Below are positions 56,353 to 63,118 of a stretch of DNA of 64,000 nt, piece after piece. The stretch lies in assembly GCF_003399765.1 (NCBI RefSeq), contig NZ_NFZV01000007.1, positions 1 to 64,000 of the forward strand. The letters are read 5' to 3'. The notes beneath the pieces were generated by a model, which saw only the letters and a program-made list of their open reading frames with translations, had not been told where the DNA came from and did no database searches. A program made the translations under genes and the position numbers. Source of the DNA: Alkalilimnicola ehrlichii (GTDB lineage Bacteria > Pseudomonadota > Gammaproteobacteria > Nitrococcales > AK92). Position 1 is the first letter of the stretch; each line of letters begins with the position of its first letter.

Positions 56353-57700
56353 ATTTTCATCAAGATTGAGAAGGCGACTGGCACGGAAACCACGGTCCGG
56401 CTGATCAACTCGACCGCAACCATCCATACCCTGGGCCAGCTGGAGTACCGCAAGAGAAGCGCTGGAGGACAGCCGGCGCGGGCTCGAGCAAGCGCGCGAT
56501 AATCAGTCGTTGGCGGTAGAAGAAGGTCGGCGGCTCACTCAGTACGATGACATAGGGCATGCCCGCAGCGTCGAACTCGACCGGCTCGAAGCCGAGCACC
56601 GCAACCTGCAAGCGGCTTTGCGCAGCACCCCTTGGCGGCAGTGGGGGCTAGCGGGGAGCGGCGGGATGACCGTCTTGAGCCTTGGGCTGGAAGTGCATAA
56701 CTTGCAGCAGCTGTTGAACGACAACAATGCCAAAGGCGATATTAACGAGTTGATCAAGTTCGTCGGCGGCCTGGCGGGGCTTGTCGGCGGCATGTTGGAT
56801 CTGGCTCGGCTTGGGCGAGACGGGCTTTACCTGCTAGGGATCGGTTCCGGTCAAGCGGCGGGAGGGGGCGCCGTGGCGCGGCTCGTCGGCAGCCGGCTTG
56901 CGGGACGTTTGAACGTGGCCGCTTCGCTCTCGTCGCTGTATACGAGCTATACGGATTCGGTAGCGGCGGCCAGTGCCTACGATATGCGCTTGGCCGTGCT
57001 GCACGGGGTGGTGTTTGTCGGTACCTTGGTCGGGCTTGTCGGGCTTATGGTCGGTGGCCTCGTGGTCGGGCCGATCATCGCGGTGGCATCCTTGCTGATC
57101 GTTGTCGGAGCCGCATTGCTGATGCCTTATTTCCGAGACAGCCAAGAAGAGTATTGGCTGAAACACGGCCCGTGGGGGAAGCGCGGCAATGACAACTCCG
57201 AGGTCGTCCAGGCGTGGGATCAGGATCTCAACAAGGTGCTCAAGGCCTGGGAGAATTTGATGAATCCGGTGTCGGTAGCCGTCGCCGCGGGCCGCCACTA
57301 CGTCACGGCCGAGGTGGTCGGCATCAGCGACGCGAAGCCGACGTTAATGGTGCGCCCGGCGCTCTCCGCTTGGCGTGATAACATGGTGCGCCGGTTTGGC
57401 GCCTTCGCCCAACCGTTAGAAGTCCCGCAAGAGAACGGCGACCCCGCCGCCGGGGACGCGCGCGCGCAAGCTTTAAGCACGATTCTGAAGGATGCGGACT
57501 GGTTGCCGTTGCCGGATCGGCAAGGCTATAAGCTGGTCGTGCCGACGCCCGACTTTGAGCCGCTCCGGCGTTATTACCGTCAGGCAATCAGAGCGTTTCA
57601 CGGTGCCGAAGCGTACGACGAGCTGCCGGGGGTGGACTTCTACGTCTGCGTCAAGCGGGATGGAGAAGAGGTGGCCGGCGCTGAGGTGACGGTATCCTAA
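56353..57700 (+). pseudogene. Orphan C-terminal half of a VasX-like effector
   Basis: The frame after a stop at 56350 gives KATGTETTVRLINSTATIHT then LGQLEYR, matching effector residues in NETRTQGTVRLINSTASRD and LGQLEYQ, and DNA identity is visible (CTGATCAACTCGACCGCAA in both). A one-base break near 56451-56456 leads into a 396-residue frame (56510-57700) with a coiled coil, hydrophobic segments (FVGTLVGLVGLMVGGLVVGP, IIAVASLLIVVGAALLMPYF), WLKHGPWGKR and a soluble C-terminal domain unlike that of the full effector. It is probably a spare toxin tip awaiting recombination, or a dead copy. It has no own N-terminus or clear start. Confidence 0.65.
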
Positions 57701-57747
57701 GGGGCTAGCGTGGAATGCATAAGTATGAATAACAAGGTCGGTCGTTT

Positions 57748-58881
57748 ATGACAAAGCATGACGCCAAGGTGGACGTGCACGCCCGCGGGTGGCTGGTGTT
57801 TTTTGCCGTGCTGTGGTTCGGCTGGTATCTATTTGCCGAGGCGCTGGCGTACGAGCATTTTCTCAACCGCTGGCTAGTAAGCTTCTCAGGAAGCTTCCCA
57901 AGGTATGAGATTGAGTACACCCTTTCCTTCGTGATGTCGGTGCTATTGCTGGCCTTGATCGTCAAGTTTGCCGTGTTATTCGGGCGGCATGTCGGGGCGC
58001 GACGGGCAGGGTGGATGGTCGGCATGGGCGTCGTGCCCGCGACCTTGCTGGTCCTCAACGTGGTGGTCTACGCGCACTGGTTCACGCCTGCGCAGAGCGT
58101 TGATACGCGTCCGCTCGGGCAAGCGGTTGTGGCCTTGCACGCCCAACGGATGCAGGTGCCGGGGCAGCCCGGCTATCAGGCGGTGGAGTTCGAGTGGCCC
58201 GATGTGACGGTGCTCGAAGCGCGGGACGGCATTCTCGTCTTGGGGAGGAAAAAGCCTTTCTCGCGGCGTGGGGTGCCGGTCGAGGATCAGCTTGTCGGTA
58301 GTCATGAGGCGCGTCTGTGTTTGACGCGCTCCGCCCACGCCCGAAGCCTGCTGCCGGAGGACTTTGCCCGGGTCCGGGCGAGCGTCGATCAACAACTGGC
58401 GGGTGTGGGGGGAATCGACGGGTTGCGGCGAACGCTTGGCAATTACGCCGGAGATATTCCCGACTGGGGGTTGTACTTGGCCTGGAAGTATCCGCGGCAT
58501 ATCTTGGCGGTGGTGGACGTCGGGGAGCGTGTACAGGTCGAGCCGCTGGGCGGTGACCGCTTTCGCGTGAGTAGCGAGTGGGAAGTGCCGGAGCGGTTGC
58601 AGACAGTCAGCCGTGCGCGGCGCCACTACGAAACTCGCCAAGTCTGTGTGCGCGGCGCGTTCTCCTATGCAGATCGGGGGCGCCGCGACCAAAGGGTCGC
58701 TCAGCCGGAAACCCTGCTGCGCCGATTGGACCGAGGGCCCTACGGTGTGTGGCTGTATGTGTGGCACGAGAGCCGGAACTATGTGGCCGGTGCACGGTTG
58801 ATTTTTCACCGAGATCCGTGGCAGCCGGCTTTGCGTCGTGCCGGGGCTTGTTGGCTGAGTAAGGCCGGGTGCGACGAGTGA
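57748..58881 (+). CDS. 3-TM protein with periplasmic domain, unknown family (paralogue A)
   Basis: The 377-residue protein has TM segments at about 14-34, 58-78 and 88-110 (WLVFFAVLWFGWYLFAEALA, SVLLLALIVKFAVLFG, VPATLLVLNVVVYAHWF) and a 270-residue C-terminal domain, probably periplasmic. The end FHRDPWQPALRRAGACWLSK then AGCDE is nearly identical to the end of the 376-residue protein at 59438. Cys residues in LCLTRS, QVCVRG, GACW and AGCDE may form disulfides. I recognise no named family. Its placement after effector pieces suggests immunity for a T6SS toxin. Confidence 0.7.
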   Translation: MTKHDAKVDVHARGWLVFFAVLWFGWYLFAEALAYEHFLNRWLVSFSGSFPRYEIEYTLSFVMSVLLLALIVKFAVLFGRHVGARRAGWMVGMGVVPATLLVLNVVVYAHWFTPAQSVDTRPLGQAVVALHAQRMQVPGQPGYQAVEFEWPDVTVLEARDGILVLGRKKPFSRRGVPVEDQLVGSHEARLCLTRSAHARSLLPEDFARVRASVDQQLAGVGGIDGLRRTLGNYAGDIPDWGLYLAWKYPRHILAVVDVGERVQVEPLGGDRFRVSSEWEVPERLQTVSRARRHYETRQVCVRGAFSYADRGRRDQRVAQPETLLRRLDRGPYGVWLYVWHESRNYVAGARLIFHRDPWQPALRRAGACWLSKAGCDE

Positions 58882-58918
58882 GCGGGTGTCACGATTCGGG
58901 CGTAAAGCGAGAACCACA

Positions 58919-59271
58919 ATGAAAGAATTTGCGAAAGCGTGGCAGACGGCTAACGGCTGGTTGATTAGTGGGTTGGCGCTCAATGCGCTATTGCTGTTGG
59001 CGGTTTTGCCGATGGTCCTGCGGCAGGTGAATTCGATCTATGAAGAATTCGTGCCCATGGGGATATTCATGCTCGTGCTGATGGGGATCAGTGGTTTGGC
59101 CTTTGTGGGGGCTTGGTCATAGCGGCGGGTAAGCCGAAGTGGGGCGCCTGGCTGGTGTTGATTGGCAGTATTCCGCTGTTTCCGTTCAGTGCGCTAAGCC
59201 TGGTGGGCGCGGAGCGGGCCTGGGCGAAGGCGCGCCGGGACGAGGAAGCCGAAGCGCGCGCTCGTAGGTAG
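58919..59271 (+). CDS. Small 3-4 TM protein, frameshifted
   Basis: ATG 58919 opens MKEFAKAWQTANGWLISG. The frame as read stops at 59122. Adding one G to G5 at 59107-59111 gives LAFVGGLVIAAGKPKWGAWL, LVLIGSIPLFPFSALSLVG and a charged tail ending RARR at 59271, about 117 residues. The TM segments are at about 15-35, 45-70 and 77-100. It fits between the two paralogues and before a strong terminator. A small immunity-like membrane protein; no family recognised. Confidence 0.6.
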
Positions 59272-59287
59272 GTCGTCGCTACAACCC

Positions 59288-59328
59288 AGGCCCACCGCGC
59301 TCGACGAGGTCGGTGGGCCTTGCTGTTT
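59288..59328 (+). terminator. Rho-independent terminator
   Basis: Arms 59288-59297 and 59311-59320 form a 10-bp stem (AGGCCCACCG) with a 13-base loop, followed by TGCTGTTTT. It lies 16 bases after the corrected stop of the small membrane protein gene and ends that transcript. Confidence 0.8.
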
Positions 59329-59437
59329 TGGGCATCGGTGTTTGGCCGGATAACAAGGTGGCCGTCTCGGCGCTGCATGTGATCGAAACGGGCGGGCATC
59401 CGGATCACATGTTGTCTAAGAGGTTGTCAAACGCATA

Positions 59438-60568
59438 ATGAGTTTTTTCCACGGGCCGTTAAAGAAGCCGGAGTCGCGTTGGTGGCTGGTCGCCGTCGGG
59501 TTTATCTGGTTTGTGTGGTTTGTGATCACCGAGATGGTGATCGACCAGATCTATTATGCCCACAGGGTTGACAGGCATTTGGACGGGTTTTATCTCCTGT
59601 TATTGCTGGCGTCGCTGGGTTTCCTGGTGGTGATTGCGCAGGGGGTGGTGACGCTATGGAAGCAGGCCGGGCCGCGCCGAGGGGTGACGGCTGCGCTGAT
59701 GGGGCTGCTGCCCGTGGCCGTGCTGGCTTTGCATACCTTGGCGCAAGCAATCGTTGCGGCTCCGCCAGAGGACGTTGCGTTGGGTGATTTGCAGGAAATC
59801 CGAGAGGCTATCGACGCGCTTATCGAGAAGCGGATGGCTACTGAGGGGCAGTCGGGGTTTCAGTCTGTTGAACTCACCTTGAATGATATGCGGGTGTTGG
59901 ACTTTAACGAGGTGTTTGTTGTCTTTGGTCGCCCGAAGTCGTATTGGCGTCGAATGGTTCCACAGAGCATCTCTGCTGGCCCATCGTTGCCCAAAGCAGG
60001 AGGGTGTTGTAGTCAAAAATTCGTAAATGCTTTGCACGAGGTGGATTTTGCGGAATTGCACGCAAGCGTCGATGCCCAATTGAATGATCGCGGTGGGATT
60101 GAGGGCTTAGAAAAACGTTATGGGGGAGAGTTCAGGCCACGGAATGTGAGTCGTCATCCGCGCCGGTATCTGAGTTGGAAGTATCCCGGATATACTTTGG
60201 TAGTTATTGAGCCTGGACCACGATTCAAACTCGAAAAGCTTGCTCCCAATAGGCTTCGATTGAGTTCCGATACCCCCCAGGATACTCGTTTTGAAGGTCG
60301 CCAACGGGTTGCTAGAGATCGTGCCATATTGGAGTTTCGATCTGTCTTTGGTTTAAGTGATGGTTCTGAGGGTAACCCGTACGGCGTGAGGCGGCCGCGT
60401 CCACTGGGGACGGCTTTGCCTTACGGGCCTTGGGGGCTGTGGGCCTATGTGACTCAGGAAAGCCCGAATTACTTTGCCGCCCTGCGCGTACTCTTCCACC
60501 GCGATCCCTGGCAACCGGCCTTGCGCGAGGCCGGGGCGTGTTGGTTGACGGATGAGGGGTGCGACTAG
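59438..60568 (+). CDS. 3-TM protein with periplasmic domain, unknown family (paralogue B)
   Basis: The 376-residue protein has the same plan as the one at 57748: TM segments at about 15-38, 48-70 and 82-106 (WLVAVGFIWFVWFVITEMVI, LLLLLASLGFLVVIAQGVV, LMGLLPVAVLALHTLAQAIV) and a periplasmic-side domain. Shared points are SWKYPGYTLVVIEPG (AWKYPRHILAVVDVG in A), LASVDAQL-like ASVDAQLNDRGGIEGL (ASVDQQLAGVGGIDGL in A) and the end FHRDPWQPALREAGACWLTD then EGCD. Overall similarity is low, so these are old paralogues or allelic immunity variants. GGCCS and the terminal Cys pair may bond. It ends at a strong terminator. Confidence 0.7.
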   Translation: MSFFHGPLKKPESRWWLVAVGFIWFVWFVITEMVIDQIYYAHRVDRHLDGFYLLLLLASLGFLVVIAQGVVTLWKQAGPRRGVTAALMGLLPVAVLALHTLAQAIVAAPPEDVALGDLQEIREAIDALIEKRMATEGQSGFQSVELTLNDMRVLDFNEVFVVFGRPKSYWRRMVPQSISAGPSLPKAGGCCSQKFVNALHEVDFAELHASVDAQLNDRGGIEGLEKRYGGEFRPRNVSRHPRRYLSWKYPGYTLVVIEPGPRFKLEKLAPNRLRLSSDTPQDTRFEGRQRVARDRAILEFRSVFGLSDGSEGNPYGVRRPRPLGTALPYGPWGLWAYVTQESPNYFAALRVLFHRDPWQPALREAGACWLTDEGCD

Positions 60569-60628
60569 CGCCCTCAACTGGGCGCTGTGCATGAGACAAG
60601 GCCGCCGCCGGGCGGCTTTGTTGTTTTT
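60567..60628 (+). terminator. Tandem hairpins, rho-independent terminator
   Basis: A 7-bp hairpin (AGCGCCC, 60567-60573 with 60580-60586) overlaps the stop of the preceding gene. A second hairpin, 60601-60606 with 60611-60616 (GCCGCC, extended by CAAG/TTTG), is followed by TTTGTTGTTTTT. The second is a clear intrinsic terminator. Confidence 0.82.
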
Positions 60629-60715
60629 GGCTTAGGTGCCGTGGCCCAGGGGCAGGTCTAACATTCCAACAGTTGGCGAGGTGCATTCCGGGACACCGTT
60701 TAACGGGGTAAAGGG

Positions 60716-60970
60716 TTGGTAGTTGCTGTTGCTCTTCTATTGGTGGCGCTCGATGGTACATACGTGGAGGCGACGTTCAATCCGCAAGGCGGGCTGTCGC
60801 GCCCCGATAGGTACGGCTCGTTCAACGAGGCGGAGTATCGGCGCATTGCCGAATTGCATGAGCCGCCGCCTCCGGTCGTTATCACGGACACAGACTGCCG
60901 GGTGGCCGAGGTGCCGCTTGAGGACGAATTGATTAAGTGGGATCTGAACCAATCTGGGAGGTGGCAGTAA
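60716..60970 (+). CDS. Small exported or truncated protein of unknown function
   Basis: The frame starts at TTG 60716 with LVVAVALLLVALDGTYVEAT, a signal-like segment, and runs 84 residues with FNEAEYRRIAELHEPPPPVV and VAEVPLEDELIKWDLNQSGR. The stop overlaps the next ATG (TAATG), so it is coupled to the DUF6708-like gene. No family recognised. It may be the remains of a longer protein, since no good ATG or binding site precedes it. Confidence 0.45.
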   Translation: MVVAVALLLVALDGTYVEATFNPQGGLSRPDRYGSFNEAEYRRIAELHEPPPPVVITDTDCRVAEVPLEDELIKWDLNQSGRWQ

Positions 60971-61851
60971 TGCCGGTTTATCGGGGCGGGCCCAGCCATG
61001 CGGAAGCGGCGCGGGCGCTACGGGAGGGTAAACTGCCGGTATCGCCGGTCAACGACACGTCCGTGTTATGGCGGCAGGACCAAGAAGAGGTGCTTTTTGG
61101 CGGCGGCATAACTTTCGGCGAGTACTTGGTCGTTGGCTACTCGCCGTTCGCGGCCTTGTATTTTTGTCTCGGGTTTGGGAGCTTGATTCTCGCCATTACC
61201 TTTATCCTCCTCTTCACGGCCATCGGCAGTGGGGTGATTTTGTTGCTTGGGCTGGGCTTTGCGGCGTTGGTCTACCCGTTTATCATGTGGGGGGCATTGA
61301 AGCCGCTATACCGACGCTTTATCGTGTTCGACCGTGTTCGGCAGTTGGTGCATATCCCGCACCGGTTCGGCGACGGGGTGGATCGGGTGCGCTTTCAGGA
61401 CGCGAGTTTCTGTATTACCGACTATCCTTCCGGTTATGCCAACCTGCGCAGCGCAACTGCCCTGTATGTCGTTCGGCCCGGGTGGGATCTGTTGCGAGAC
61501 GGCTACCCTGCTCAGACGCGTATGGTTGTTGTCGCGGGTGCGGGCTATGAGGGGCACGATAAGAAAACAGAGCGGGCGTGGCGGCATATTGTGCAGTTTA
61601 TGAGTCGCCCGGCCGGTTCGGATGAATATTCCTTTCAATATATGGCGAACGAAACTCATGGTGGCGATGTAATCGCATACCTCCGCGACCTTGATCCCGA
61701 CAGTAACTATCGGCGTTTTGAGCCCAAGGAACTCGGCACCCTGCCGAATTGGATCCGGGAGCCGGACGGGCGTTGGCGGCGGGTCGGCGAGGCGGAGGCA
61801 CGGGCGCTTATGGCGGCAGGGGGCGGCGCGCACGCCGACGCTACGAGCTAA
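60970..61851 (+). CDS. DUF6708-like membrane protein (copy 3, divergent)
   Basis: I chose ATG 60970, behind GGGAGGTGG. The 293-residue protein has two TM segments (FAALYFCLGFGSLILAITFI, GVILLLGLGFAALVYPFIMW) and then RRFIVFDRVRQLVHIPHRFG, WRHIVQFMSRPAG and a C-terminal region unlike copies 1 and 2. The layout of two helices, a FDR-x-x-x-x-V strand and a W-x-x-x-x-Q-x-M helix is DUF6708-like. A different frame continues past the stop to 61996 with CFRNAADGSFERACPVCYPY; whether it belongs here after an indel is unclear. Confidence 0.55.
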   Translation: MPVYRGGPSHAEAARALREGKLPVSPVNDTSVLWRQDQEEVLFGGGITFGEYLVVGYSPFAALYFCLGFGSLILAITFILLFTAIGSGVILLLGLGFAALVYPFIMWGALKPLYRRFIVFDRVRQLVHIPHRFGDGVDRVRFQDASFCITDYPSGYANLRSATALYVVRPGWDLLRDGYPAQTRMVVVAGAGYEGHDKKTERAWRHIVQFMSRPAGSDEYSFQYMANETHGGDVIAYLRDLDPDSNYRRFEPKELGTLPNWIREPDGRWRRVGEAEARALMAAGGGAHADATS

Positions 61852-62150
61852 CGGGTGGCGTGCCGCCTGAGTCGCTAGGAAAGGGTATCCGATACGAGAG
61901 CGGGTGCTTTCGGAATGCCGCCGACGGGTCGTTCGAGCGGGCTTGTCCGGTCTGCTACCCCTATCCTGTGTTGGCCATCGAGGCGGCCATCGCTTAACTG
62001 TCCTCGCTTCCCCGCGTGTTCGGCAATCTTGGCTAGACAAGTCATTACTAATTAATCTAAGCTTAGCTAAGCTAGACTAGGTTTGGGCGGCCAGCGAAGG
62101 GATGCGCTACATTCAGCGTTTCCTTAAAGAAAGGGATTAAGGAGTAAGCT
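61852..62150. other. Intergenic region before vapB
   Basis: It contains an open frame to 61996 (noted with the preceding gene), then AT-richer sequence with the palindrome at 62060-62073. No other gene is seen. Confidence 0.4.
62060..62073. promoter_or_regulatory. Palindromic operator candidate for vapBC
   Basis: AGCTTAGCTAAGCT is a perfect 14-bp palindrome, 77 bases upstream of vapB, inside the most AT-rich part of the gap. Antitoxin-toxin complexes usually bind such sites and repress their own operon. The function is inferred. Confidence 0.5.
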
Positions 62151-62384
62151 ATGCAAGTCAACATGCACGAAGCGAAGAGCAAGCTCTCGCAATTGGCCGA
62201 GAAGGTGTACCAGGGCGAGCGGGTGGTGATCGCGAAAGCCGGCAAGCCCTATCTGGAGCTTTTGCCGCTGCGCGACGGCCGGCGTCAGCGTACGCCTGGC
62301 CGCCTGGCCGGTAAGATCACGATGGCGCCGGACTTTGACGCCACGCCGGACGAGGTGATTCGCGCTTTCGAGGGGCAGGAATGA
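62151..62384 (+). CDS. vapB: Type II antitoxin, Phd/YefM (VapB) family
   Basis: The 77-residue protein begins MQVNMHEAKSKLSQLAEKVY, the Phd/YefM DNA-binding fold, with ERVVIAKAGKPYLELLPL; the flexible C-terminus (TPDEVIRAFEGQE) would wrap the toxin. It overlaps vapC by 4 bases (ATGA). A good GGAGTAAGCT site precedes it. It neutralises the PIN toxin and represses its own operon. Confidence 0.9.
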   Translation: MQVNMHEAKSKLSQLAEKVYQGERVVIAKAGKPYLELLPLRDGRRQRTPGRLAGKITMAPDFDATPDEVIRAFEGQE

Positions 62385-62767
62385 GACGGCTTTTGCTCGA
62401 TACCCATGCGTTTCTCTGGTGGCTGAGCGATGACCCGCAATTGGGTGAGCGTGCGCGCGCGGCGATTGCCGATGAACGTAGCCTCGTGTTTGTCAGCGCG
62501 GCCAGCGGCTGGGAGATCGCTATCAAGCGGGCGTTGGGGAAATTAGAAGTGGATGACGACCTCGATGGCATCGTCGAAGAAGAAGGCTTTGAGCATTTGC
62601 CGATCACTTTTTTCCATGGCGAGCAGGCCGGTGCGTTGCCGCGACTGCACGCCGACCCCTTCGACCGAATGTTGATCGCGCAGGTGCAGGCCGAAGGGCT
62701 GGTGCTGGTCACGGCGGATGAGCAGATACCGCAATACGGCATCCGGGTGATGGATGCGCGGAGGTAA
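62381..62767 (+). CDS. vapC: Type II toxin VapC, PIN-domain ribonuclease
   Basis: The 128-residue protein has the PIN core: LLLDTHAFLWWLSD (first Asp), VFVSAASGWEIAIKRALGKL (Glu) and LHADPFDRMLIAQVQAEGLV with Asp residues that hold the Mg ion, and LVTADEQIPQYGIRV. The WW in the first strand is typical of the PhdB/VapC subgroup often paired with Phd-type antitoxins. Members cleave tRNA or rRNA. It follows vapB by overlap. Confidence 0.92.
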   Translation: MRRLLLDTHAFLWWLSDDPQLGERARAAIADERSLVFVSAASGWEIAIKRALGKLEVDDDLDGIVEEEGFEHLPITFFHGEQAGALPRLHADPFDRMLIAQVQAEGLVLVTADEQIPQYGIRVMDARR

Positions 62768-63118
62768 TAACATGAACGACCCTTTATCTCGCCCCTATCT
62801 GTCGGCGTAGTTGTTGCCTGACCTGCGCAAAGATAAGACTGAAATCGGATCTTTCTAGGTCGCCGATTAAAAATAGACTAAGCCGTAGAGGAGCAAAGGA
62901 ACAAGAGGCCATCCAATCAACCGGCGTTGTGCCGGGCGGGTGCTTGTTGGTTGGCCGACGAAGGCTGCGACTAGCGCGCCGAGAGGTGTTGTTGCTGCAT
63001 TGGCATTATGCGGAGTCCGAAGCGCCCGTTTGATCTTTCGCAAATTTACCTTCCAAGCGTTTCGGGATCAGCCGCTGACGGTTATGGTACGCTGCCCCCG
63101 AGAACGGCACGATGATCC
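62768..63118. other. Gap with a gene relic, between vapC and the kinase gene
   Basis: Apart from the relic at 62899-62974 I see no gene in these 350 bases. The rest contains a short purine-rich stretch and the presumed promoter of the kinase gene. Confidence 0.5.
62899..62974 (+). pseudogene. Relic of a third DPWQPALR-family gene (3' end)
   Basis: The bases encode AGACWLADEGCD and a TAG, the exact kind of ending seen in the proteins at 57748 (AGACWLSKAGCDE) and 59438 (AGACWLTDEGCD). The preceding ATCCAATCAACCGGCGTTG aligns with DNA for DPWQPAL but has lost the frame. A third copy of the gene therefore once stood here and was deleted down to its last 70 or so bases. Confidence 0.7.
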
